Below, piece after piece: positions 33,692 to 42,123 of a stretch of DNA of 64,000 nt. Made by a program: the position numbers and the translations under genes. Origin of the DNA: SABY01 sp964593705 (GTDB lineage Bacteria; Bacteroidota; Bacteroidia; Bacteroidales; 4484-276); assembly GCA_964593705.1 (NCBI GenBank), contig CAZQIV010000014.1, positions 13,181-77,180 on the forward strand, read 5' to 3'. Within the stretch, counting starts at the first letter, position 1. The number at the start of each line of letters is the position of its first letter. The notes beneath the pieces are model-generated. The model was given only the letters and a program-made list of their open reading frames with translations, ran no database searches and was not told the origin of the DNA.

Positions 33692-33829
33692 TTATCTGCG
33701 TGTTTCTTTCTGAAATTTCTTCACTTCGTCATAAGATGAGCAATCCTGGGTTGATTTACAAGAATTTATGGCTGAACTAAATAATACAACTGCTGCAACA
33801 AAAACCAATACTTTAATTACTTTTTTCAT
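33692..33829 (-). CDS. Small lipoprotein (45 residues)
   Basis: Too short for routine gene calling. The translation begins MKKVIKVLVFVAAVVLFSS and continues AINSCKSTQDCSSYDEVKKF. It has a basic n-region, a hydrophobic core and a lipobox-like SAINSC with the acylation cysteine near residue 24, then a short Ser/Lys-rich mature part. This pattern (signal, Cys, KSTQDC, short charged tail) resembles tiny Bacteroidota lipoproteins. Start and stop (TAA at 33692-33694) are clean. It precedes the outer-membrane protein gene by 53 bp and may share its transcript. Function unknown. Confidence 0.6.
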   Translation of the reverse strand: MKKVIKVLVFVAAVVLFSSAINSCKSTQDCSSYDEVKKFQKETRR

Positions 33830-33966
33830 ATTTTTACGCTTCTGAAATTGTTTAAGGCATAACTGTCCAAAAGCTTGGACGGCTTTGCCCGAATTTTCTA
33901 ATTAACTGAATTTTAAACATAATATTGCCGATTTCATCGAATCGGGCTACAAAACTAAAGATAAAA

Positions 33967-34644
33967 ATGGCATCAGTAAATCCGCTTATCGAAGAAAGCT
34001 GGAAGGAGAACTTGAAAGATGAATTCAGCGCATCTTATTTTTCGCAGTTGAAGGCATTCCTGGTGGAAGAAAAATCAGCACACGCTGTTTATCCTCCCGG
34101 ATCACAAATATTTAATGCCTTCAACTTTACACCGTTTAACAAAGTTAAAGTGGTAATTCTTGGGCAAGACCCTTATCACGGTTCCGGGCAAGCCCACGGG
34201 TTAAGCTTTTCGGTACCTGATGGAATTAGGCAACCGCCCTCACTTCAAAATATTTTCAAAGAAATAAATCAAGACCTCGGGTTTCCAATTCCACAGCACG
34301 GGAATTTGGAAAAATGGACACAGCAAGGGGTGTTGCTGCTTAATGCAACGCTTACCGTTAGAGCCAGGCAAGCCGGGTCGCATCAAAATAAAGGTTGGGA
34401 GCAATTTACTGATGCTGCCATCAAAAAGCTGTCGGTGGAACGGGAATACCTGGTGTTTTTACTTTGGGGAAATTTTGCCATCGCCAAACGCGAACTCATC
34501 GATAATTCACGTCATCTCATCCTTACTTCACCACATCCATCGCCTTTTTCGGTTCACCGGGGATTTTTTGGCAACAAACATTTTTCAAAAACAAACATGT
34601 ATTTAAGGGAACATGGCATCGGGGAAATTGATTGGCTGGTTTAA
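33967..34644 (+). CDS. ung: Uracil-DNA glycosylase, family 1
   Basis: 225 residues from the ATG at 33967 (MASVNPLIEESW); an in-frame ATG 42 bp upstream would add a basic tail not found in the family. All family 1 motifs are present: the water-activating GQDPYHGSGQAHGLSFSV, the uracil-binding LLLNATLTVRA region, and the minor-groove loop HPSPFSVHRGFFG. It removes uracil from DNA, starting base-excision repair of deaminated cytosine. Single gene. Of interest beside the CAG to TAG changes further along the window, although the enzyme itself looks intact. Confidence 0.96.
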   Translation: MASVNPLIEESWKENLKDEFSASYFSQLKAFLVEEKSAHAVYPPGSQIFNAFNFTPFNKVKVVILGQDPYHGSGQAHGLSFSVPDGIRQPPSLQNIFKEINQDLGFPIPQHGNLEKWTQQGVLLLNATLTVRARQAGSHQNKGWEQFTDAAIKKLSVEREYLVFLLWGNFAIAKRELIDNSRHLILTSPHPSPFSVHRGFFGNKHFSKTNMYLREHGIGEIDWLV

Positions 34645-34905
34645 AACTCATAATACACAAATTACAAATCAATGAGTTGTAATTTAATCTGTCGCTAACC
34701 TAATTATTTTTTACTTAGTGCTACTTAGTGTCCTCCATGCCTTAGTGGTGAAATTTTGAAGATTAACACTAAGACACTCAGGGCACAAAGAGTCACTAAG
34801 ATGTATTTTTCACGACAATCTAATAACTCAGTAAAAACACAAATTCCGGTATTGGTATCAGTAAATTAAATATTATTGCAAACTAAACTTAATAAAATAG
34901 ATAAA

Positions 34906-35364
34906 ATGGTAAAAATCAGTTCAGTATTCGCAGCACTTTTTATGGTAGCTTTTTTCGCGCTTTCTTCATCCGCCCAAGTTAAAGGCGACGATATCAATGG
35001 CCTTTGGCTAAACGAAGATGAGGATGCTCATATAAAAATCGAAAACAGGGATGGTAAGTATTTCGGTAATATTGTTTGGTTGAAAGAGCCCAACGAAGAA
35101 GATACAGGCCTCGCAAAGCTTGATGATGAAAATCCAGATGCCGAATTACAACTTAGGCCGGTTATGGGACTTGAGTTGCTTTCGGCTTTTGAATTTGATG
35201 GTGATGACGAGTGGGAAGATGGCGATATTTACGACCCAAAAAGCGGCAAAACATATAGCTGTTACATGGTTTTTACCGATGACACCAACGACAAACTAAA
35301 GTTAAGGGGTTATATTGGCGTTTCATTGCTTGGCAAAACAACCTATTGGACTCGTGTAAAATAA
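34906..35364 (+). CDS. DUF2147 family secreted protein
   Basis: 152 residues from the ATG at 34906, chosen because it gives a proper signal peptide (VKISSVFAALFMVAFFALSS, cleavage after SSAQ); the longer form from 34876 adds ten charged residues. DUF2147 pattern: INGLWLNEDEDAHIKIENRD, GKYFGNIVWLKEP, LLSAFEFDGDDEWEDGDIYD, PKSGKTYSC and LKLRGYIGVSLLGKTTYWTR. The fold is a lipocalin-like small barrel in the periplasm or at the outer membrane; ligand unknown. Stand-alone gene. Confidence 0.9.
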   Translation: MVKISSVFAALFMVAFFALSSSAQVKGDDINGLWLNEDEDAHIKIENRDGKYFGNIVWLKEPNEEDTGLAKLDDENPDAELQLRPVMGLELLSAFEFDGDDEWEDGDIYDPKSGKTYSCYMVFTDDTNDKLKLRGYIGVSLLGKTTYWTRVK

Positions 35365-35668
35365 TTTATGAGAACAGTCTAAAAAGCCACAATACTCCTT
35401 CCCGACCCTGTCCCGATGTGCGGTATTAATTATAAATCAAAAATTTTCGACTTTATGGGTACACACCATTTAGAGTTCGTCTTTAAAGTAACATATAGAA
35501 AAATATACGATTTCAGATTAACGATTTTAGATTTAAGATGTTGGTGATAATCAGTAAAATCTAAAATCTCCGATCGTTAATCGTCAATTTTAAATCAAAA
35601 AATCGTTGACTTTATGGGCACACACTATTTAGCCCACACATCGAGCTTCCGGCAATTTTTACCGAAAA
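35365..35668. other. Spacer with a short direct repeat
   Basis: TTTATGGGTACACACCATTTAG (core at about 35453-35472) recurs as TTTATGGGCACACACTATTT near 35611-35630, each preceded by an AAATC-rich stretch. Also contains an AACAGTCTAAAAAGCC piece related to the repeats at 19437 and 42124. No gene. Confidence 0.5.
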
Positions 35669-36151
35669 CTATTTATTGTGTTTTGCCATGTATAGACCAA
35701 TGGCTTCGGTAATTTCAGCATTCGATTCAAAATGTGGATCGATGATGTCAACCTTCTCAATATTGGGAAGCTTGAAAACTTCCGGGCTCAGGTATTCAAT
35801 TTTTGATCCTGAAAAATGCAAACGCCTTAGCTTTGTCAGGTTTTTAATTTTATCAGGAATTTCCCTGATATTAGTTTTGCAAATAATGAGTATTTCCAAA
35901 TCTGTTTTATCGAAAATCTCATCGGGTAATTGATTTACTTTTTCACCATAAAAAAAGGCAAATTTTTTATTATTTGATGTCCTAATGTATGTACTATCTA
36001 TTTTGCGGCAACATTGTTTTTTGCTTTGTGCCAGGTGCTTTTGAAATTTTTCATCATTTTCATGGTTTAAAATGTCCTCTTCTGCCCCTGCAAATAATGC
36101 GTTCAATTCCTTTTTTGATAGTTCTGTAAATGCTTTGTTTTTTTCTTTCAT
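35669..36151 (-). CDS. Leucine-rich-repeat protein, cytoplasmic
   Basis: 160 residues without signal peptide. The N-terminal half is charged and helical (ELSKKELNALFAGAEEDILN); the C-terminal half has three to four LRR turns: VNQLPDEIFDKTDLEILIIC, IREIPDKIKNLTKLRRLHFS, IEYLSPEVFKLPNIEKVDII, with the LxxLxL/NxIxxIPxxI spacing of the disease-resistance-like bacterial subtype. Likely a protein-interaction module. Partner unknown; stand-alone gene. Confidence 0.75.
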   Translation of the reverse strand: MKEKNKAFTELSKKELNALFAGAEEDILNHENDEKFQKHLAQSKKQCCRKIDSTYIRTSNNKKFAFFYGEKVNQLPDEIFDKTDLEILIICKTNIREIPDKIKNLTKLRRLHFSGSKIEYLSPEVFKLPNIEKVDIIDPHFESNAEITEAIGLYMAKHNK

Positions 36152-36511
36152 GACAGTTTCATATTATAAAATGTTTAGGCCCATTGTTGAAATATTTTTT
36201 CGCTTTTGATTATGGAATCAAAGATAGTTAAGGGATGACTGAAATATAGGGCAAGCATGGCGAAACACTGTTTTGGAAGGATGAAACGCCTGTTTGGGAT
36301 GACGAACTATTTGTAGAAATGTATAATCTCAATACTTTTTAAGGTGCAGAGCACCGCAATATCACTTAGAATTTTTATTGTTGCTTTTTATTTTTTTAAA
36401 CTCCCTGAATACTACAATGTGATTAATATTTCGGTTTTGATAATTTATTTCGCTATTGTATTTTTCTACCCATTGCTGTTGAAAAACCAGAAGCATTTGT
36501 TCATTGCTGAT

Positions 36512-36676
36512 TTAATTCGTTCCAATGAGTTCCTTAAGCAAACTTCTTAATGTTTTATAATCCTGTCTTACTTGCTCGTTGAGTATTCTTCGGTAGCTAT
36601 GCGTTGAACCGAGTGCTATCAGGGCATCTTGAAATTGATTTTTATATGTTCTATTAAAAGATGCTACATCAACGCA
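36512..36676 (-). pseudogene. Possible gene remnant without start codon
   Basis: A minus-strand frame ending with TAA at 36512-36514 reads VDVASFNRTYKNQFQDALIA, then LGSTHSYRRILNEQVRQDYK and TLRSLLKELIGTN; composition looks protein-like, but no start codon precedes it before an in-frame TGA at 36677-36679. Family not recognised. The rest of 36152-36694 shows no other gene; the 68-codon hydrophobic plus-strand ORF there begins inside a GGTGCAGAGCACC repeat. Confidence 0.3.
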
Positions 36677-36694
36677 TCATTTTATCAAACCAAC

Positions 36695-39115
36695 TTATTT
36701 ATCAAAATCATCCAAAAAGAAATTTCGTGCCTGCTTTTTCTTTTGCTCGTCTTTGCCGTCAATGTTGTAAACAAAACTCAAAATAAAGTATTGAGATTTG
36801 TTCTTCATGCGGTTTTTCTGGCTATACCTGTAATTATTTTCATCTACAGCGTCCAGGTCGAGCCCGAATTTGTAGGTGTTGAACACATCAGAAATTTTAA
36901 AGATCAATTGGGCTTTATTTTTTAATATCTTTTTATTCAGCGCCAAATCAAAGTAATACCGCTCTTTATATGTTCCCATTACCGATGGGAGTTTCGACCG
37001 GTAATATCCCGAAAACCGGAAACCAAAATTTTTGGGGAGTTTAAAGTTATTCGAAAGGTTTAATGTCCACCCTGTTCTGTTGTTGTTTACATGATTGTGG
37101 GCATAACTACCAGATAAATTGGTGTAAAAAACATTGCTGCTCGCGTTAATATTCCACCATGCAAAAGGTTTGTAAACGAAAGAAATTTCACTTCCGAAAA
37201 GTGTGGCTTTGTCGAGGTTGATAAAAGTAACATACAAGGCGCTGTCGTTGTAAGCAGATTTAACCCTTGTAATTGCCTGATCGATATGGCGGTAATAAAC
37301 AGAGCCCAAGCCCGAGATTTTTTCAAAAACAAAGTATGCACCCGTTTCTATGGAATTCACATATTCCGGTTTTAGGTCGGGGTTGCCAATATGCATGTTT
37401 AGCAAATCGGCGTATTCATCCGAAAATGGATTGAGCATTTTAATGGTGGGTCGGTTAATCCTGCGATTGTAGCTTGCAAAAACCGAAAGGTGCTTATTCA
37501 ATTTTTTGGATAGTTTTACTGAGGGAAATAGATCAATGTAGTCATCCTTATTTTCGTTGTCTTGCGAATTTGTTGTGGACTCGCTTCTAAGCCCGGCCTG
37601 CAATTCAAAGAATTTAAATTTGGCGTTTAGGTTAACATAAGCGGCATGAATCACCTGCGTGTATTCAAAATTATTCGATAAAGAAGTGTCGTTTATCCAT
37701 TCTTCTGGCTTACTGTAGCTTTCGGAAATGAAATCGTTCATCAGGTTTTTCGTGTCAAAATAATAACCTGCCTCAAGCACTGTTGAATCGTTGAATGACT
37801 TCTGGTAATCCAGTGAAAAATCTGTTTGGTTATTTATTTGTTTTGAATAAGTATTTTGCAAATCAGGGATTGTGGCTGATGGGTCATAATAATATTTATT
37901 ATTCATTTCCTGCAACTGGTCGAAATATGAATAATGAACTTTTGAGCTTATTTTCCCCCCATCATCGAAACGATATTTGTAATTAAAATTTCCATCGAGC
38001 GTGTAATTATTTAAATCTATGTAAATGTCTTTTAAAGTTTCGTTTATTGTTTGCCCTGATTTGTTGAGTGTTTCATAATTTATGAACCTGGTAGCATTAT
38101 CAAATTTTTTGGAAGCAATAACCGAAACCCCGATTTGTTGTTTTTTACTTAGGGCGTACTCAAAGGTTGAATTTATAAATGCGCTGTTCAAATTCTGATC
38201 CTGCCTGTCGTACTGATAATAATTCAAGCCGTCCGGGTTTTCATAATTCATCCTCAAATGTTCTTTTGTTTGAAATTTGGTATTGTGTTTTGCGCCACCA
38301 TTGATAAAAAACCTGGTTTTATCTGCCATTACCGAATACCCCACATTTCCGCCTATCGTTTCGGGGTAGCCGGCAAACACATTTATAGTGGTTTTGTTTT
38401 TTCCGAATTCCCCGGTTTTTAAAACAATGTTAATGATGCCCGACATGCCATCGGCCTCATATTTAGCCGATGGGTTATTAATAATTTCAACTTTTTTAAT
38501 TTGGTTGGCAGGAATTTGGCCGAGCGATTTTGCAAGTTCTGATTTTTCACCATTTATCAAAATAGTTACCCTGTCGCTGCCCCGGTAGTTAAGGTTGCCA
38601 TTTATATCAAAGTCAACCGAAGGCAGGGTTTGCATTACATCTGTGGCGGTGCCTCCTGCAATGGTCAGGTCTTTCGATACATTTATCGTTGTTTTGTTTA
38701 TGGAGTTTTCAACCAGGTTTTTCTCGGCGATTATAGAAATTTCTGATAAGGCAATGCTTTTTTGAACCAGCGAAAAATCACAGCTTACCTTTTTGGATTG
38801 CACTGACAATTGTTTTGAAATATCCAAAAAACACATATATGAAGCACTGATAATATATTCACCACTTTGAACATTCCTGATCGCGTATTTACCTTTCTCA
38901 TCTGCCGTGGTGCCAACAACAAAAATCGAATCATTTTTTGCAAACACCTGAAGGGTGGCAAAAGGTAGTCCTCCTCTATTTATGCTGTCTTTTACAATAC
39001 CGCTAATTTCACATTTACCTGAAAAGGGTGCGCTAAAAGTTTCTGTGGCTATAAATATTACTGCGAGCATCAAGAAAAATAATCTGCTACTATGTTTCAT
39101 TCTTTCCTTTTTCAT
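36695..39115 (-). CDS. TonB-dependent outer-membrane receptor with carboxypeptidase-regulatory N-terminus
   Basis: About 806 residues from MKKERMKHSS; a start 66 bp upstream (39181) would add a basic tail before the signal. Order: signal peptide (RLFFLMLAVIFIATETFSA), CarboxypepD_reg-like domain (CEISGIVKDSINRGGLPFA ... YIISASYMCF), plug domain (LTIAGGTATDVMQTLPSVDF, VEIINNPSAKYEADGMSGII) and a large beta-barrel of the outer-membrane-barrel-3 type (FASYNRRINRPTIKMLNPFS). It probably takes up or senses a substrate with energy from TonB, such as the protein at 26877. No SusD partner, so a metal-chelate or small-molecule role is as likely as glycan uptake. Monocistronic. Confidence 0.88.
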   Translation of the reverse strand: MKKERMKHSSRLFFLMLAVIFIATETFSAPFSGKCEISGIVKDSINRGGLPFATLQVFAKNDSIFVVGTTADEKGKYAIRNVQSGEYIISASYMCFLDISKQLSVQSKKVSCDFSLVQKSIALSEISIIAEKNLVENSINKTTINVSKDLTIAGGTATDVMQTLPSVDFDINGNLNYRGSDRVTILINGEKSELAKSLGQIPANQIKKVEIINNPSAKYEADGMSGIINIVLKTGEFGKNKTTINVFAGYPETIGGNVGYSVMADKTRFFINGGAKHNTKFQTKEHLRMNYENPDGLNYYQYDRQDQNLNSAFINSTFEYALSKKQQIGVSVIASKKFDNATRFINYETLNKSGQTINETLKDIYIDLNNYTLDGNFNYKYRFDDGGKISSKVHYSYFDQLQEMNNKYYYDPSATIPDLQNTYSKQINNQTDFSLDYQKSFNDSTVLEAGYYFDTKNLMNDFISESYSKPEEWINDTSLSNNFEYTQVIHAAYVNLNAKFKFFELQAGLRSESTTNSQDNENKDDYIDLFPSVKLSKKLNKHLSVFASYNRRINRPTIKMLNPFSDEYADLLNMHIGNPDLKPEYVNSIETGAYFVFEKISGLGSVYYRHIDQAITRVKSAYNDSALYVTFINLDKATLFGSEISFVYKPFAWWNINASSNVFYTNLSGSYAHNHVNNNRTGWTLNLSNNFKLPKNFGFRFSGYYRSKLPSVMGTYKERYYFDLALNKKILKNKAQLIFKISDVFNTYKFGLDLDAVDENNYRYSQKNRMKNKSQYFILSFVYNIDGKDEQKKKQARNFFLDDFDK

Positions 39116-39181
39116 CTTTTCCCTTTTGTAGATTTTATAATGCAGAATCTCAGACCTCCTGATCCATCTTTTAGAAATCAA

Positions 39182-39737
39182 ATAGTTACAGCAATACTAT
39201 CGTAAATCTATAATTCGCAAAAATCATCTTAAAGAACTTAGTGTTACTTAGTGTCTTTGAGTCTTTGTGGCTACATATCTCCAATTTGCCACAAAGGCTC
39301 GAAGGCTCAAAGTTTCACAAAGTGTATTTTATGCGACATATCTTTTACGTTAATTTACGAGTTCTGGATCTTTTATTTCATAATGTCTGTAATATGTGGT
39401 AAACCTTAATGGCGGGCAAAATTAGGAAAAAACGCATGAGTCTGGTGAATGTGAATTGGCAAGGGAATGCTTTCTTTTTCGAATACTAAGGTGGTGTTTG
39501 ACAAAAACGGATCCTTAAGGATAAAATTTATGTAAGATGAAGTTCATACTTCTTCCACGTTTCATGGTGTGTTTCTCGCTCTTGCAGAGTTATTAAAATC
39601 GTTTTGGTTTAGAATACGGATGTTTTGTTGTTTATTTTTCAGGTTCTACTACCATTTTTGTGAATGTAAATAATGACTATCACTGTAAACAGATTCTCGC
39701 CTCGCTGGCGAAGCGGGTCTCTGCCGCAAATGCGGCA
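39182..39737. other. Gene-free repeat region, left part
   Basis: 39235-39330 holds a CTTAGTGTTACTTAGTGTCT / TTTGTGGC style repeat, also seen at about 34715-34800. A CTACTACCATTTTTGTG motif lies at about 39647-39663 (relatives at 22309, 26748 and, inverted, 32230). No gene between 39182 and 40728; the 177-codon minus ORF at 39832-40365 lies entirely in repeats. Confidence 0.55.
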
Positions 39738-39840
39738 TCGAAATGACAAGGCTAAGGCTTTACACAGGGTTGATGTAGTCGGGTGCGAAGCGCCCGACTA
39801 CATCCACCCATACAAACCCGCCAAAGCCATGTCATTTCGA
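39738..39840. repeat. Modular palindromic element, copy 3 (inner hairpin 39767-39809)
   Basis: Outer inverted repeat perfect: TCGAAATGACA (39738-39748) and TGTCATTTCGA (39830-39840). The inner hairpin has arms GATGTAGTCGGGTGC and GCGCCCGACTACATC around GAA, with one G-T pair. Its arms differ from copies 1, 2 and 4. Confidence 0.88.
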
Positions 39841-39960
39841 GAGTTCACCCAAAGTTTTTGGGCATAATGAGGTAATGACAAAAGGGGAAAGATTTCTTTC
39901 CGCCAGTTGGCGGATTGAAAGATTTCTCCCTCCAAAACTTGCTTCGCTACATTTTTTCAG

Positions 39961-40064
39961 TCGAAATGACAAAGCCCCGGGCTGTGAATGGGGTGAAAGA
40001 AAGCGGGCGCGAAGCGCCCGCTTTCTTTCACCCCAACAAACCCGCCAAAGCTCTGTCACCTCGA
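39961..40064. repeat. Modular palindromic element, copy 4 (inner hairpin 39990-40034)
   Basis: Outer repeats TCGAAATGACA (39961-39971) and TGTCACCTCGA (40054-40064). The inner hairpin is a perfect 21-bp stem around GAA; arm core GAAAGAAAGCGGGCGC. Immediately downstream a TCCCGATAGCTATCGGGG palindrome separates GGAG from CGATTGAGAC, which are nearly joined in copy 1. Confidence 0.88.
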
Positions 40065-40279
40065 AGGAGTCCCGATAGCTATCGGGGCGATTGAGACCCG
40101 CTTCGCAGAGAGGCGAGCCTGCCTCGCCCTTAGGTTGGGCCACCTGTAGGCGGCCCGCTTCGCCAGCAAGGCGAGCAAGGTGGGAATCTATTGACAAATT
40201 TTTATTACCAACAACTATGAAATCATTAATACTTTGCTTTCCACTAAATTCGCAGTAGTACCCCTTTCTATTGTTTATT

Positions 40280-40368
40280 CTAATATTGTGGCCAACCCAC
40301 ACGTATAATCCTTTTGGCTTTTTTACCCCTGAACCCAAAAGATTTCCAAGGAAAATTTTATTCAAAAC
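40280..40368. repeat. ~89-bp direct repeat, left copy
   Basis: Begins CTAATATTGTGGCCAACCCA and ends in TTATTCAAAA. The right copy is at 41078-41167 in the same orientation with a few mismatches; the pair flanks the decayed antitoxin/PIN locus. GGTGCAGAGCACC-type palindromes fill 40450-40620 between the copies. Confidence 0.8.
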
Positions 40369-40728
40369 TCAACCTCAGCAGGAAAAAAACATCAGGGTTG
40401 CGATCCCTTTCACGTCAGTTTTGAATTAAGGGTTGTTCCAGTCTAAAAAGGCAGGTGCAGAGCACCAATAATCTTTGTAGAAAGTACCATATTCTCAAAA
40501 AGTTCAGGTGCAGCGCACCGTAATATTAAATACGTTTTTTCGCTTTTTAGAAATGGATATTCCGGTGCTCTGCACCTTTTGTGTTTTACGGGCAATATTG
40601 TTTCTACAAATATTACGCGGCGCTACCGCTGGAGGGTTATGAACCGAAAATGGCTGTGAGTCATGATTTGCTGTCTTGCCGGTCTGGGCTGGGTTTCATT
40701 TTTATTTGTACCCGGGAATTATTGTTTG

Positions 40729-40818
40729 CTATTTTTCCGGGTCAAAGTAATCCCAGTATTCCCTCGGTGTCAATATTCTTGTGTATTCAAATTCTGTAAT
40801 TTGAAAATCAAGTGTGTT
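40729..40818 (-). pseudogene. C-terminal remnant of a PIN-like toxin
   Basis: The minus-strand frame ending at TAG 40729-40731 reads NTLDFQITEFEYTRILTPRE and YWDYFDPEK, like the end of PIN-domain VapC-type toxins (a ...F.ILTPxE tail). It has no start, is preceded by TGA at 40819-40821, and overlaps the 3' end of the antitoxin ORF in a different frame. An internal deletion appears to have removed the toxin front and fused the antitoxin to it out of frame. Confidence 0.55.
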
Positions 40819-41018
40819 TCATTTATTTCAGCGTTTATTTCATCCATAGTCATTTTTGATAATCCTTCTTGTTCTGCAATTTCGTTGCATTCCAAAAGTG
40901 ATTTTCTGGCATATTCTCTACTTATCAAATCCACCAAGTCTGTAAATTTAAGTTCCTTACGGCCAAAGTTATACTTTTGAAAATCGGTATTGCTAATTTT
41001 TACCTGTATAGTTTGCAT
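40770..41018 (-). CDS. Antitoxin-like protein of a decayed toxin-antitoxin pair
   Basis: 82 residues: TIQVKISNTDFQKYNFGRKE then LKFTDLVDLISREYARKSLL, ECNEIAEQEGLSKMTMDEIN, AEINETHLIF. The first ~70 residues match the small Bacteroidota antitoxins that precede PIN toxins (a beta-strand start, then LxxLVDLIS and GLSKMTxDEINAEI). Residues after AEINE look foreign and are encoded by DNA that in another frame is the PIN toxin end. The antitoxin fold itself may be intact, but no functional toxin remains. No signal or membrane segment. Confidence 0.72.
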   Translation of the reverse strand: MQTIQVKISNTDFQKYNFGRKELKFTDLVDLISREYARKSLLECNEIAEQEGLSKMTMDEINAEINETHLIFKLQNLNTQEY

Positions 41019-41077
41019 ATCTTTATGTGTTTTATTTCATTTTACAAAGTTAATAGATTTCCGTGCTTTTGTGAATG

Positions 41078-41167
41078 CTAATATTGTGGCCAACCCACAC
41101 GTATAATCCCTTCGGCTTTTTTACCCCTGTACCCCAAAAGACTTCCAGGGAAAATTTGATTCAAAAT
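41078..41167. repeat. ~90-bp direct repeat, right copy
   Basis: Same orientation as 40280-40368: GCTAATATTGTGGCCAACCC ... CTTTTTTACCCCTG ... GATTCAAAATA. Downstream, 41276-41330 contains short palindromes (AGGCTGAAAGCCT; GGAGGAGCAACGCTCCTC). No gene between 41019 and 41521. Confidence 0.8.
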
Positions 41168-41521
41168 ACCAGGGTTGTGCCATAGGCTCGCCTCGCGAAG
41201 CGGGCATTCCTTTAGAGCGAATCCATAGCCGTCAAGTTAAGGAAATATTTGTGATTTTTGAGTAAGTGAATACTACAAAAAAGGCTGAAAGCCTTTCATA
41301 TCAAAAGGAGGAGCAACGCTCCTCTTTAGCACAAAAGGAATAATATCTTCAGCCTGTCAAATAATCGCCGTGATAACAGGCTAATTGCTGAAATTGGGAT
41401 AATGACGGATAACGATTATACGAATAATGCCGGGCTTTGCCCGTGCATGCCCGAAGCCATGCTTCGGCACAATTAACGAATAACCCAATAAGTTTTCTGC
41501 TGCCGCTTCAATTTCCTCCCG

Positions 41522-42073
41522 CTACTTCAAGGGCTTCAAATCCACATCCACTGTTACTTCGATACTTTCGGCAATATTGTTGATTACCGTTTTGGGGATG
41601 TTGATGTTGTAATCGGCTACTTTAACATTGAACTTTGATTTTCCGGTAATACCATCTTTGCTTACCGTAAAAGTTCCCATTTCTTCGATATCCTGGGTAA
41701 CACCGTGGATTGTTAATTTTCCTTCTAACTGCGCGTTGTAAATGCCTTCTTTTGAAAAGTCAATATCTGCATAGTTTGATATTTTTCCTGTAAAAGTGGC
41801 ATTTGGGAACTTGTCGGATTCCAAGTAATTTTCGTTGAAATGTTCCTGCATCAGGGCTTTTTCAAACTTAAATGATTTAATGAGTACCTTGAATACAAAA
41901 TCTCCGGTTTCCACATCTAGTGCAGCATTTACCTGCTTATTGTGTGCTTCGATGTTTTCCATGGGTGTGGAGGAAAAGAAGCTGATGTTCCCGTTTTTGG
42001 TGATAAATTTTTGTGCCATGGCCGAGCTACTCAGCAAAACAATGGCGATAAGCAAATTGAGTGTTGTTTTCAT
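41522..42073 (-). CDS. YceI-family periplasmic protein
   Basis: 183 residues. Signal peptide KTTLNLLIAIVLLSSSAMA. YceI lipocalin-like pattern: ISFFSSTPMENIEAHNKQV, FVFKVLIKSFKFEKALMQEH, FNENYLESDKFPNATFTGKI, LEGKLTIHGVTQDIEEMGTF and GKSKFNVKVADYNINIPKTV. Such proteins bind long isoprenoid or amide lipids in a barrel; the physiological role in Bacteroidota is unknown. The OB-fold gene at 42304 is co-oriented 230 bp upstream, but a dispersed repeat lies between them, so a shared transcript is uncertain. Confidence 0.93.
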   Translation of the reverse strand: MKTTLNLLIAIVLLSSSAMAQKFITKNGNISFFSSTPMENIEAHNKQVNAALDVETGDFVFKVLIKSFKFEKALMQEHFNENYLESDKFPNATFTGKISNYADIDFSKEGIYNAQLEGKLTIHGVTQDIEEMGTFTVSKDGITGKSKFNVKVADYNINIPKTVINNIAESIEVTVDVDLKPLK

Positions 42074-42123
42074 ATACTTTGAGTTTAAGTGTGTTTTGAA
42101 TTTTATAATCTATAATAAATAAT

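Noticed and set aside
36344..36550. 68-codon hydrophobic plus-strand ORF
   Set aside because: It begins within a GGTGCAGAGCACC repeat and overlaps a more protein-like minus-strand frame.
39832..40365. 177-codon minus-strand ORF as a gene
   Set aside because: It lies wholly inside palindromic repeats (modular element copy 4 and neighbours), and its translation follows the repeat sequence.
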